Shown here: positions 33,201 to 45,639 of the stretch, piece by piece
Position numbering within the stretch: position 1 is the stretch's first letter
Layout: every line of letters starts with the position of its first letter
NCBI RefSeq assembly: GCF_947179165.1
Contig: NC_077237.1
Span: 85,970,341-86,034,340 of the forward strand
Length of the DNA stretch: 64,000 nucleotides
Direction: 5' to 3'
From: Solanum dulcamara
Taxonomy: Eukaryota > Streptophyta > Magnoliopsida > Solanales > Solanaceae
Position numbers and translations under genes: made by a program
The notes under the pieces: generated by a model
The model's input: the letters and a program-made list of their open reading frames with translations, nothing else
Told to the model about the DNA's origin: nothing
Database searches by the model: none

Positions 33201-36200
33201 AAACAATTTTAGTGGAGGAATAGGAAAGAGAGAGAGAAAAAGGAATTTAAAAAGAAGGAAGGTGAAGTGTTCAATAGGGAATAATAAAATTTAATGAGAA
33301 AAATATGAAAGGTGCTTTTATCTTTTCAATAATTATTTCATATTTTGATATTTGATACTTTGATTAATTTAAATTCATATTACGAAATAGCAAGTTAGAA
33401 ATGACATGATATCCATCGATCTTTTGAGGTGCGCTCAACCTCATAAAACATGTACTAGAGTGTATATGTGATTCGTTTATATCTTGAGCTTATTAAAATA
33501 ATTCAATTTTTATATGTAATTCACATTTTTAATATACGTTATTTAATTAATATGAATTCGTGTTGGGTAAAACAAGAGTGTATATATATATTATGAAATA
33601 CAAAATTTTGGGGTGAAAGGATATCACGTGAACCCTTTGCTTTCATATGACTCTCCACTCGTTCTAGGGTTCATAAAAAGTGAAGCACTTTTTATTATAA
33701 ATTTCTCTATTTTAAAGTTTTACTCATTAGAAGATAGAAGAAATCTCAATTGTCTTATTGTATAGTTTTGATGATAAAATAAACGAATCTTTTGTTTGAA
33801 GTACTAGTGGTACTAAGTGGAAAAAACACTCAAGCTTATGAGTAGAGCAGCAATATTCATTGAACAAAGAAGGGAATTTAAAAATGTCATTAGTGGTGTA
33901 AAGTGATACTAGTATCATTATATTTCTTTATGAACTAAAATATCATTATATCAACTAAGCTTGGAGATGATACTAGTATTTTTATGTTGATAATTAAATG
34001 TAAACTAATACTGCATTCCCCATTAATTTGTAACAATAATAACAATAGTAGACTTAATGTGAATATATATTTTTTAACAACTTTAATTTTAATCTTTGGT
34101 TTCATTTTATGTAGTACTATTATTTATGACCTAGTAAAGTATGTCCCGAATAAAATGATTTTTTTTTTATATCTAGAAGTACTTTAATTTTACATTTTTT
34201 GCTTTACTATTAATGACATATTTTTATATCTATAAAAATATCATGATTTGTCTTTTTTAAATTTTGTGTCAATTCATATCGTATCATGTAAAACTAAACA
34301 GCAAAAGTACGTAATTTTTATAGCCGAAATGGTTTTGTTCTGATAAAAAAAAAATCCGCACTTAATATTTACATCAAATTATACAATTTTACTAAAATTA
34401 TGTGAAATAATACGTGTTACATAGTGTAAAGTGTAAACGCCAAACGCGGCAGCTGTACAGTGTAAGAATAATCGCAATTTTTTTATTTAAACTTCTTTTA
34501 ATTTTATATTATATAATTCTAGATAACTTTTTTTTGAAAAAAATAAAGTTGAACTGCTTTTATTTTCCTAGTGATCAAATTATACCTTTTAAAAAAGAAA
34601 AAATCGTCACTAAGTACATATAATTTGTGGTGGGGGTGATATGTTTTTTAATATAATGTTAGAGAATATTTGATAATCTATATGGAGCCCTGTATGGTTC
34701 GCCACATCTAATTAAGAAAGTTCTAAAATAAAATAGCACTAACATACTTTTGTTGCAATGAGATTTGTTTTAATATTTTTGACGAGTGAGATGAAATGGA
34801 TAAAAGTTGATATTCTTTATCAGAGATTTTTTATTTGAATTTTAAAAATAAAATAAAATATTGATAAAAAGCATTTTTTTATCCTATTTGATATAGATTT
34901 AAATTAATTGAATTAATGAATATCGAATATCGGATAATTATTATGAAAAAGATTTACTTTTTGCTATGCGTCGTCCTTTCCAATTGATTCTACTATCGAA
35001 ATGGATTAAAGAAGTTCTCACATAATTAATATTTTGTTTTGTAAGTGGAAGAATTCGAATAGATAATGTTTTAAATCTATTTTAGCCACTTTTTTTAGAG
35101 TTGGATGATGAGATAAGATATCAAAAGGGTTAATAAATATGTTCCAAATTGAATGTTTTGTTTATTTTCTCAAAACCGAATTTAATTTAATTTTTAATTT
35201 TTTTTGAAAATTAACTCTTAAAATATGAAAATTATAGTATGTTGGTGCATGTTTTCTTCCTCAAAATATGTAAGTCTATTTCAAACTAAACTATTCATTT
35301 CAACCATCAAAAATCGTGCTGGATAAATAATATAATTTTTTCGTCCTTAAGCCTTAACTAGAAATCTTTAATTCGAACTTAGAGGATTGAAACAGTTCTT
35401 ATATGTAGGAAAAGTAAGCGTTTTTCCTTTAAATGACTCTTATGCAACGTAAATTGATATTAGTCGGGAGCTTAAAAGGAATATAAAATATGGGGAGAAA
35501 TATATATATAAAAAATTGTTCATTTCAACACAAAAAAAACACACGAAGTTGACAAATGGTATGACTAATCTTTTAGTAATTTTTTTTTTATTTTTTATCT
35601 GATATTCGGCGATATTCTATATTGAGAGTAAAATGCTTCCTACCAAAGGTGACTCCATATTAATGACACGAATCTAAATCTAGATTGGCGTTGGAAATAC
35701 CTCCCTAACAAAAACGACTCTGTAACAAATAGATTTAAACTCAAAATCTCTAATTAAAAATAAAAAAATATTTACTATTCGACCACAATCCTTATCGGTA
35801 CATTATTCCGTAATTGAAAGACCATAATACATAGTGAGTTAGAGAAGGTACAACTTGTCAAAAGAGTATAAAATTATTGGATGTTTTTTTAATTCCTCTG
35901 TTATATTTTAGACTCCTACTATTAATTGTTCGAGTTTACATATTTAACTCTCTTTTTAGCCCCTTTGATCAAATTAATAAATTAACTTTGATTTCACTCT
36001 CTTATAATATAGAGTAATATTTTTAAAAGATTGGAGACTTCAAAACTTTATTAAACTAATACATACAAATTTGAGCTAAATCCTAAATTAAAATATATTG
36101 GATAAAACCAACATTTTAGATTGTAAAAATTCCACATATCTTATTTTCAATTTTCTATAAATTCCACATCTTAAAAGAGGTTTGATTGTAAACATCTTTT

Positions 36201-36385
36201 TAGATGACTTGCTAATATAAAAAAGTCTTAGTATAAAATTTAAACTTTTTGTTCCAATTTTTTTTTATATCTCAAACAAAAATTACAATCTCCCAAATGC
36301 CAAAATTGAAAATCCAAACAAAAAGTAGGATTTTTAAATATAAAGAGGAAAACAACTACGGCCAAAGGATTTGAGCTCAGTGGTT
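33201..36385. other. spacer between the two GDU-like genes
   Basis: AT-rich, with no supportable coding frame or RNA gene. Stretches of T- and A-rich DNA suggest old transposon decay, but I recognise no family. Confidence 0.45.
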
Positions 36386-36868
36386 TTATTCATGATTTTG
36401 GTCCATAATTACTTGATCTTTTAGCTTCTCATCAGCTGATTCTCCACTCTCCACATCCAATTTCTTCTCAAATTTTCCATTTTCATCTCCAAACGAACAA
36501 CTTTTGCTCGAAATTGGCGTAGCCAAAAAAGTTGGATTCAAATCTCCAGCCATTATCACTACAATTTTCTCTTCAAAAATCGGCACAACCTTAAATAAAT
36601 CTCCGCCAGATTTCTCGCCGGCGCAGGATTCAGGATCATCGCTGTCGTTTCTAGTCTCCCCGGAACGTTTCCAGTAAGAACAAGCTAAAATTACAAGTGC
36701 AAAAGCTATTAACCCTAGCATCGCTGCGAGACCGGCGAATAAGTACGGCGCCGGAGAATGCCACGCCGATCTCTGGAAACTCTCCGCCGGCAAAAATGTA
36801 GTTTTTACGGTTGATTTTACTGGTTCCATTGTCGACGGATTAGCAATAAAGGTACTCACAGTTCTCAT
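36386..36868 (-). CDS. GLUTAMINE DUMPER-like membrane protein (copy B)
   Basis: Intronless, 160 residues, closely related to copy A. Both share the start MRTVSTF, the segment WHSPAPYLFAG, a transmembrane helix (about 41-64) ending ILACSYWK, the loop AGEKS-GD, and EEKIVVIMAG with VIMAG at 104-108. The N-terminal part before WHSP is longer here (extra MEPVKSTVKTTFLPAES-type text), and the acidic tails differ. It probably arose with copy A by tandem duplication. The ATG at 36868 lies about 70 bases downstream of a TATA box. Expected at the plasma membrane or endomembranes like other GDUs. Confidence 0.93.
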   Translation of the reverse strand: MRTVSTFIANPSTMEPVKSTVKTTFLPAESFQRSAWHSPAPYLFAGLAAMLGLIAFALVILACSYWKRSGETRNDSDDPESCAGEKSGGDLFKVVPIFEEKIVVIMAGDLNPTFLATPISSKSCSFGDENGKFEKKLDVESGESADEKLKDQVIMDQNHE

Positions 36869-36935
36869 TTATTTTTTTCCTTAATTTTGTTTTCTTTTCT
36901 TCTTAGCTTGACAAATAAAAAAGAGGGTATATGTG

Positions 36936-36946
36936 TATTTATAACT
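36936..36946 (-). promoter_or_regulatory. TATA box of GDU copy B
   Basis: Minus strand GTTATAAATAC. The flanking -ATAAATACACA- text is shared with the copy A promoter. Confidence 0.6.
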
Positions 36947-37385
36947 AGATTGTAAAAATGGAGTAAATTGTTAATGGGGGATCAAATAATTTTAAAAATA
37001 ATATTATCAAATGTTCTGTTCGTCATAAATTTTTAAGAGGGAATACACAATATTTTATACTAATCTTTCTCTTTTATGCAGAATATGGAATTTCCCTATT
37101 TTCTATCAAAAAAAGTTTGATTTTCTTTATAAAATTTCATATGTTATAATATGTTGTAGTAGGTAAATTTTTTATTTTATTATTTTAATGAATAATTACT
37201 TGTAGTTATATTTTAAGTGACATGATAGGATAGTGTAACTACTCATCTTCACTTATAAAAGCATACCATTATAAAGCTTCGAAAATAGAAAGGATTCACA
37301 ATCTTCTTATTATTTCTTATCATTATTTCAACTCTTATTCTTATTTTTCATGTAACTCCTACTCTCTCAATGTTTCAACTCTTTT

Positions 37386-38233
37386 AAGGGTCGTTTTGTG
37401 TGATGGATAATATTAAATAGTTTCAGAACTAAATTATAGTGTCATTTGATTTGTTGTTTGTTTGGCAAGTTCGTAATAATTTATTTCGAAATAATAATTA
37501 ATACTGGAATAAGTTATTTCTCTTTTTGGGTGGTATAGTAATCTCGAAATAAAATAGGAAAAAAAATAAAAATATCCCTTTAAATCATTTTTATACTATC
37601 ACTTTTCATATTCATGTATATTCACATTATTATTAATACCATGTATAATAATATTTACAACCTTCACTATTCCTAATTTTTATGATAATTTTTCATATTT
37701 TTCTATTAAAAAATTAACTATACAAATATAATTTTTGTTTATTAATTTACTTGACTAATTCTTATGTTTATTTATGTTTTGATTTCTTTACTACTAAATC
37801 GCATATTTTTAATTATATATTATTTTTAGTTACTTGAAAGATGAAACTTTAATATTTTACAATTTAAGAGTGATATGTGGTTAAATGAAGTAAATCCTCT
37901 TTTACTTTAATAATTTGAGATGAAAGTTGTACTTTTAAGCTAAATAAGATGAAAATTTTATTTTTAAATACATATAGTACCATCATGGGAATGCACACAC
38001 AAAAATATTTAAGCTAAATAAAATGGGTGTTTTAGAATGAATAACTAAAGCTTGTAAAGAAAATATAAAAAACTAAATAAAGTGAATAGTATTTTTTTAA
38101 ACAAACAACTTGTTCTATGCATATTATTTTGAATACAATAAATCAAACAATCAATAAGAAATAATATCAGTATAACTTATCCAATCATAACTAATTTCAT
38201 CATAACTTGTATTCAAATCAAACGATCCCTTAT
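37386..38233. mobile_element. TIR element candidate, ~850 bp
   Basis: The left end AAGGGTCGTTTTGTGTGAT pairs with the reverse complement of the right end, AAGGGATCGTTTGATTTGAA. Subterminal parts (AACTTATCC, AACTAATTTCATC against GATGGATAATATTAAATAG) pair weakly. The interior is non-coding. Confidence 0.5.
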
Positions 38234-39499
38234 TCTTATCCAATAACTTGATCGGTTGAGAAATTTAATGGTATCTCAAATTTATATGTTAACTTCAAAT
38301 CATGAATCCGTCCGTGATACGATGAGAGTAGGGATTCAAGTGCTGTGTGTCAATTTGCATGCTTTACTTTTACTTTCATAAATGTCAATTATTGATTTGG
38401 CCAAATAAATATAAACATGGGAAAGAACTTTGATCCAATCTGTTTCCATATGTTCACTCAACTTTAATTATATTCCTATTTCCCACAAGGAGTATGTCTC
38501 AATCATGATAATTATAAAAAATGAAAATAAATCTTATATATTGGGCCCCAGTTAGTGGGCCTTGTTTTGGGCTCAGGTGCAACAGTTAAGCCCACACATC
38601 TAAGCTACAGAGAAAATCCACTTAGATTTTTCTCTTTTTCAATCATTAAGCAAACAAGTGAATAAATAATAGGATTGGTGGGTAAAGCAACAACAAAAAA
38701 TATATCCTTTTTTATTTATTTTTGCATTAGGATTTGATTCCATTCTCTTTCATACATATCCTTGTATTAAATTTTTTCTTTTTTCATTTTAATTTAGTCT
38801 CATCATAACTTTTTATTCTGACACTTTTCGCTTTTTTATAATTAATTTTGCTAATTCTATAAATTATAATTCATTTTTTTCATATTAAAAGATTACATTC
38901 TAAAATGTTATTTGAAGTACACATACAATGAATCTAGTTACAAATATTTGAGATAGAGGGGAAGATGTGAGAATCTCCCTGAAAAATGTGACATCAATTT
39001 TTTTAAAAATAATATGAGAACTATTTTCATTTTCATAATAGTCCACTTCTATATTAAGAAAATATAATTAATTAATGTTGAAAATTTCTTATTATATATA
39101 TTAATTGGTGTAAGAATATATTTTTGTTGTATATAGATGGCATATTACTTTTTTGAGTCATCTTTTATTGTGTTTCCGCACGCCAAAAGGACAAAAGAGG
39201 CCTATCCCATCATTAAAATTGTTGCAAGTGGAAAAAATGGTTCAATCACTAACACAAAATAAAACAAAATAAAAAGGAACAAGATATAGTGCATTAGAGT
39301 AGATAATGTCTTCAAAAAATATTCTCAAAGTTTATAGATAACAAGAGTTGTATGCACTTTTGCACCCTTATTTTATAATTTATAAGTACCTTCTTTTTTT
39401 ATTTGCATCATGTTAGTATTTATTCCTAACTCAAAAGTTAATGACTTTGTGTATGTATAGTTGTGTTTCAATCTCAACTATGACAATTGGATTAATCTT
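38234..39499. other. intergenic AT-rich DNA
   Basis: No gene found. Contains the orphan promoter-like cluster at 38540-38605. Confidence 0.4.
38540..38605 (-). promoter_or_regulatory. site II-like (TGGGCC/T) cluster next to a TATA box, no gene attached
   Basis: On the minus strand there are TGTGGGCTT, TGAGCCCA, AGGCCCA and TGGGGCCCAA, followed at once by TATATAAG. Site II elements of this type are common in plant promoters of growth-related and snoRNA genes. I find no frame or RNA fold downstream that I can name. Confidence 0.3.
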
Positions 39500-40048
39500 T
39501 GTTGGGCATGCGAATTATAAAATCTCACAATAATGATAGCTGAAAAAATTGGGAAGCAACATATAAGGTTTAAAATCTCTTAATGATATGAGATCTTTTG
39601 AAAAAAACTGTACGGACTTGGCCCAAAGCAAATAATATCACACTTTGTTAAGAGTATATTTGGATTGATATAACACACAACTAGTATCAGATCTATGGTT
39701 CAGTGAAAGAGTATGGCGAATGCAGATGATGGTGTGGGGATCAGTTTAATTACTTCCCCCTTACGACCTTATAAGAGACGCACGCATACAAGAAGAAGCT
39801 AGTTACGGGCTTCAGTTGCCATTATATACTCAGATGATGTGGGTGTCACACAATGAATCTCGAAAATAGACCCGTGAATCATAGTGATGGGGCCACATGA
39901 AATTTAGTTAGAGGGACAAACTATTGGGCGTGTGAACAAAATCTCACATTGATAGCTGAAAAGATTGAGAAGCTACATATAGAATGTAGGACCTTTTAAT
40001 GATGTGAGCGGACAATATACATCTTGTTAAGAATAACCTTTTGAAGAA
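39500..40048 (+). mobile_element. TRIM-like miniature LTR retrotransposon
   Basis: A terminal direct repeat starts TGTTGGGCATGCGAAT (39500-about 39675) and recurs as TATTGGGCGTGTGAAC (39922-about 40048), the second copy carrying an internal deletion. A primer-binding-like TAGTATCAGATC follows the first repeat (39683 on) and a purine stretch GAGGGACAAA precedes the second. The internal ~240 bases have no coding capacity. This is the layout of TRIM elements. Confidence 0.6.
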
Positions 40049-41808
40049 ACATAGACCACCTAACAAATACAAGAACTAGGTTCTTGCACTATTATCAGAA
40101 GTAACAATGCAATAGAAACACAACATATATTTATCGTGGAAAACTTTCTTGCTCAAGGGAAGAAAAATTACGACCTATACCTTGTAGAATTTCCAACAAT
40201 CTTCACTAACTTCAAAGAGCGGTTTTAGATTACAATTCAATAATCAAAGAGACTAACTCTAATAGTTCAACACTAACGATTAACTATAACCACTATCTCT
40301 ACTCTCCAAAAATTCAAATCCACTTCTTGTTACAATATCTCACAACTCACTTTCACACTTGGAACAATCGTCAGTCAACAATCGATCCTAAGCAGTACTA
40401 TTTCAGACCTATCCTTTAGAAAGAAAACCTAACTCTAGTTTTTCTCTCTTTTGTTGTTTTTGTTTTGTAAATGCCATCTTGCTCTACCACCAACTAGTGT
40501 TTCCTTACTTTCTAAAAGTTTTGTATTATAATATTCAAAAGGAAAATTCTTTAAGAACACTAAATAATAAAGTTATGAAAACAGCATGTAAATATTTTTG
40601 GTGGGGTAGGAGATCAACCTCTAATTTCAAAATTCAAGCAAGAATCTTTTTAGCAACCTTTATTCATTGTGTCAATGGACTTCCCCTTTCATTTCCTTTT
40701 TGTTTTCATTGTATAATAAGATTTTAATGTGCTGTATATAACTTGCATACATCATCATCTTTCTTCTAACAACATACTACAACGAGCGTCACAATCAATC
40801 AAGAGTTGTGTTGAGATAGATATAATCTCTCCAAACTTAGTTATATCAAAACAAATAAAAATAAGTTGAGAGTGCTTTCCCTTTAAATGGGTCTTAAGCA
40901 GTAAGAATCTAAAATAATCGGGATCTCAATGTGGATATTGAACACTAGGTAGAAAAAAATTATCATGTCTCAAATGTAAACTAATTGGAGTTAACCATAT
41001 GGATTCTTAATATTCATTTCGCTTTGGAGATAACTAATTGTCTTGAAAAGAGGATATTTTGCAGTTACTTTTCAAACTAATAGCTATATATTAGCAAGCG
41101 ATCCAAAAATTGGCCATTCGACCAAATTATTACCAAAAAGTGGCTATTTTGCCAATTTCTCCAGTAGCAACATCTGGGCTATCCAACCAGCTTCAGGACT
41201 GGCCATTATGTGAAGCCTTCCAGAGTCAGTAGGCCCATATCTTAAATTCCAGATATGCGCGACTCCGTATGATTCTATCGTTCTCCTACGTTTTCTTTTT
41301 CAGGTGAAAATAAATTGCTAATTAACAAAGAGCACGTTTTATCCTTTAACTAGAATAAGAGGCTCGACCTACAAGGCGAGGGAGGCTCTCAAAACCCTAA
41401 AATAATTTTAGACAAATATCAAAGCTAAGAGGTTTGTAAATTTGGGTAAAGGAAACTTAAAGAATAGCACTACAAAAAAAAATTGGATTTGCAACCCGAA
41501 AAATTTGTTGGTAAGCAGAAGATTACTAATGTATTAGAGAGGATCAATATTCCAAGAATATTTCAACATATTAATTATAGGGAACACGATTTATCTTCTA
41601 CAATGACTTCAAATATTAGTAACTGATTAATTTAATTTTTGTACATATTTAACGAACTTTTAAAACATATATAGAGAAGTTTGGTCAAAAGTTATCCAGT
41701 TGTATTGAATTTTAAAGCGGTCTTCATTCATTAGATAGAAAAGTTCTATCATAAACTCGAATTTGGTAAGTTTTGACATATTATTATCGAATTACCGACC
41801 AAGATTTT
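40049..41808. other. repeat-rich intergenic DNA
   Basis: Text such as CGTGGAAAACTTTCTTGCTC (40136 on) and CAAATTATTACCAAAAAGTG (41131 on) looks like moderately repeated Solanaceae DNA. I cannot assign elements with confidence, and no gene is seen. Confidence 0.35.
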
Positions 41809-42540
41809 GTTGGGTTTAATTGATAGTTTGAATGAAAAATTGAGGGGAAAAGAAATGGAGGGAAAAATAATTTGTTCTCTCTTGCTTTATAAAATAAGCG
41901 TTGCTCTCACATAGGTGGTGGAAAGGAAAAGTCTCCTACTTAAAATTAGAAGTATTCCTTCATGTTGCTAAAGGGTCAAGAATCGCGCCGTCGTCGTCGT
42001 TGCTTGCTCGGCTCGGCTTCGGCTACGGCTTCGGTCCAACGGATTTTTTGAAAGGTTGCAACCTTGTCCGAAAAGTTGCAAACCTTTTCTCAACAGACAA
42101 GCATTTTTTCCAACAGGTGCCTTTTCTTAAAAGGTGCAAACAGTCTATATATATTTGTTAATCCTCAGAATGTTCAATACGAAAATTCTGAAATAACATC
42201 TTCTTTTTCTTTCTGCATTTCCTAAAACTCGTGTGATATACAGCCTTCGAGTGGTTCGCAGTCACCAGAATTTGCAGTACCTCTATTTTGGTGAGTAAAT
42301 CATTTTATCCTGGAAGGAAAAATTCCAAAAAACCTCAGGTACGTTGAGGGGAATAATTTCCTTAAGGACACACTGTGCATTCAGTGGGCTCGATTTTGTT
42401 CTTACATTAATTTTTCAGATTCTGTATTTTATTACTTTCAGTAGTTATTGTTACTATTTTGATATTTTACAATACAGTTTACTAACAGATTTTACCAACA
42501 AAATTTATCAAGATTTCAAATTCCATTCTAAACCCTTGTA
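41809..42540 (+). mobile_element. solo LTR or LTR fragment, copia-type
   Basis: Begins TGTTGGGTTTAATTGATAG, has a GC-rich patch (GCTCGGCTTCGGCTACGG, about 42008-42030), a TATATATATT box near 42149, and a conserved block CCTCAGGTACGTTGAGGGG with CCTTAAGGACACACTGTGC. No pol sequence follows. The 3' limit is uncertain. Confidence 0.6.
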
Positions 42541-42736
42541 ATAACACAAAAACAAATTTCCAATACATCAAAACACATAAATTAAGCTTTTGACTTAAAA
42601 ACTGAAAATTCGATAATAACTCATAAAAATACGAAAAAAAAGTAAACAAATTAATAAATCAAAATATTGTTTACATAAATCTAAAGTAATTAAGCATATA
42701 CTCCCTAAGAACAATAAAAACCACGTACGTACTAAA

Positions 42737-42961
42737 CTAAACAAACAAACTAGAGATCCCATCGTAACACAAATACAAAAATGGCATACCAATGGCTATA
42801 AACATTGCGCCACAAATAATAAGACAAACTTTCTCGCTGCGATATCGCCTTTTTCGACCATAACGTCCATCGGAACCCTTAGGAATAAAACTAGCCATCG
42901 AAAGACATTGTTTGTTGAGAGCACGACAACGTCCATTCATAATCTTCTCAAGAGACGCCAT
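42737..42961 (-). CDS. candidate small single-pass membrane protein, 74 residues
   Basis: The frame MASLEKIMNGRC..., with a basic patch YGRKRRYRSEK (about 34-44) followed by a hydrophobic segment VCLIICGAMFIAIGMPFLYL (45-64), looks like a tail-anchored or single-pass peptide with a positive-inside basic flank. The start context (TCAAATGGCG) is excellent for a plant gene. TATA-like motifs lie near 43072-43079 and 43088-43097, and the A/T-rich leader resembles real 5'-UTRs. I do not recognise the family. A possible donor inside the frame (GGTATG near 42785) leaves room for a spliced form. It could also be chance; the frame and its context are the only evidence. Confidence 0.45.
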   Translation of the reverse strand: MASLEKIMNGRCRALNKQCLSMASFIPKGSDGRYGRKRRYRSEKVCLIICGAMFIAIGMPFLYLCYDGISSLFV

Positions 42962-45403
42962 TTGATTAATTTTTGAATAAAAAGAGAACGAACACAAGAG
43001 AAAAATTTACTAGATTTGTTTTTTTTTCACTTTGTTTGCTTCTTGTTCTTGATGATATGTTCATACATTGCATAAATACCTATGTACTTATAATAGGTAA
43101 CTCAAACGAGGAAAATTAAACCTTGTCCGAAACTAATTAGGAATTAATTATACGGTTTATTATTTTCCTACCTTTTCTTTAGTTGATTCCTACTTGGAAT
43201 AGGAGTTAAAAAATTCTGTTTCTATAACTATCTTAAAATATGATTAATAAAAAGTGCATTTAAATTATAATAAGAAGTATTTTTATGAAACTTAATAACG
43301 AAGATAAACATTTTTGTTGGATATCTTTAGTCACACATTTGATTAAAATGGAGAATAAATATTTTTTTGAAATAGGAATTTTTAGGAACTTATAAATCAT
43401 TAAAAAATGAACATAAATTACTTAATAAGATATATTAACTGTTAATAATAACTTGTCTACGCTTTGAACATAAGTTGTTTCCATTTTTATTAAGTATAAA
43501 ATTTTTTAAAACAACAATTTGGCATATTATTTTAGTTTATTTATTCATTCATTCCCCCTTTCAAAATCATCTTAAAAGAACTTTTTTTTTTATAATTCTA
43601 ATTTGTCTTTTAAGTATTATATATACTTATTTTTGGATATACCTCCTAAGAGTGTATGTGTAGGATTTTCATAGTATAACAGAGGAGTAAGTGTTTAATT
43701 TTAAAACACATGTATGTGTAGAGAATATATCTAAAATTAAATTATAATACACGTGTGTTAAGTATATATATATAATTTTTATATTTAATAAACGGTTAAA
43801 TCAAAGGGATAACCATATGGCCGTTCGGCAAAAGTAATTATCAAAATAATGATCATTAGCAGTATAGACATGTATAATCAGTGTATATTTCATGTATAGT
43901 CAAGCGATATTCAGTTTTTGAGTGTATCATAATGTATATTCAGTGTATAGCTTATGTATATTTTCTATGATTTTGGCTATTTTTTATGCAAATAAAACAT
44001 GATTATATTTATTGTAAACTAATTAATTTGTATATATTTGAAATTGTCCCTAAATCAAAAGCATTTGAGCCTTTTACATATTTTTTTTTATGTATTATAT
44101 GTATGTTGACAGAGGAAAGCTTTCACTGCAGGAAACCGTTAATTAATCTGTACTTATATTTTAAAATTATTTAATTTGTACCTAGTTTTAATCACTAGTT
44201 TAGGAGCTAATTACTTAGATACATACTGGTTTTCAATATTACGAATTTAATCCAAATTTTGGTGCGTCAAGATACATGTATCTAGATATAATGGAGTCAA
44301 AATTAAGTGTAATTTATTCCAGATACACTATATCTAAATGAATTCACATTTATGTGGGATACATGGACAAATTTTGCTCTCTTCCCTCCAATGTCGTTTG
44401 CCACTTTCCTATGTATCTAGTATCCGAGATATATGTGAATCACACCACAACATACAAATACATGTATATAGTGCATATTTAGTGTGATTCGTATGTATCT
44501 AGAATACATAGACAAATCTCACTCACCTCTCTCCCTATTTCAGTATATCTAGTAGCAAAAAACATGTATTTAGGTGTATCTAACTTGAAATTTGTTTGAA
44601 ATTATTAATTAGTGATATACAATGTAATTATTTCAAACTATAAGGAGAATTAATAAATATGATAAGAATTTATTGATTAACACAAATGAAAAATTAAGAA
44701 AATCGCCTAATTCTGAGTGGCCCCTTAATGCTAACATATGGGGTGGATCATGTTGAGGCTATAAACATTGTTCTCTACGGTCATTAAGGAGGGTCTTGTA
44801 AAGATTTTGGGGAAAAAATGCTCAACAATCATATCACAAAAAATTTATTGACTGACACGCACCGAAAAACTAATGAGATTCTTTTTCTATAACTAACTAT
44901 CTTAAAATATGATTAATGAAACGTGAATTTAACATTATAAATAAGAAGTATTTTTCTTCTTTTTCTTTAGTTGATTCCTACTTGAAAATAGATTTTGTAA
45001 AAGAAAGAAATTTCCCTCATAAGAGATTTCTATTTTTTTGTTTCAATGTCAAAAAAGGAAATGGATTCCTTATAGGACATGGAGTGCGCTCGTAAAGATT
45101 AATTAAAAATAGCGGTTAACTACATTAATTATATAGTATTTTATTACATAGAAAATTCTCATTTATATTTTAGTTTACTTATTCTTGAACCCCTTCAAAA
45201 TTATCTTAAAAGTACATAAAAGACTTCTCATTTATAATTCTAATTTTTCCTTTAATAATTATATCTTAATAATCTTAATTTAGATAACAAGAATCATAAA
45301 GAAGATGTAGGTACAAGGAAAAAGAAAAACACACACCAAATATTATTTTAGCAAAATTCAAAGTTTATGTGGAAAAGAAACAAAACCAACCAAATATATA
45401 TAA
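42962..45403. other. intergenic repeat-rich DNA
   Basis: No gene is supported. 43800-43990 is rich in CAGTGTATA/TGTATATTC motifs and 44260-44600 in GATACATGTATCTAG motifs. Both are low-complexity patterns reminiscent of dispersed Solanaceae repeats, of unassigned family. Confidence 0.35.
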
Positions 45404-45591
45404 CTTAGGTTAATTGCTAGATTTTATGTGAAGATTCCCCCCCCCCCCCCCCCCCCCATTTTGTTACCAAATAATGTGTAAAGTTATATTATTTTTGCTT
45501 AGGTTAATTGCTAGATTTTATGTGAAGATCCCCCACACACACACACACACACATTTTGTTACCAAATAATGTGTAAAGTTATATTATTTTT
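45404..45591. repeat. tandem duplication whose two copies carry different microsatellites
   Basis: CTTAGGTTAATTGCTAGATT...GTGAAGAT is followed in copy 1 (45404-45497) by 21 C and in copy 2 (45498-45591) by CCCC(AC)n. Both then continue with ATTTTGTTACCAAATAATGT to TTATATTATTTTT. The flanks are practically identical. Confidence 0.95.
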
Positions 45592-45639
45592 AATGCAAAA
45601 ATAATTCATCTCGATCACCAAGTGAACCCAATGATATAT

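Noticed and set aside
41901..42161. 86-codon frame with mixed composition
   Set aside because: Located in an LTR (GC-rich patch and TATA box); no domain.
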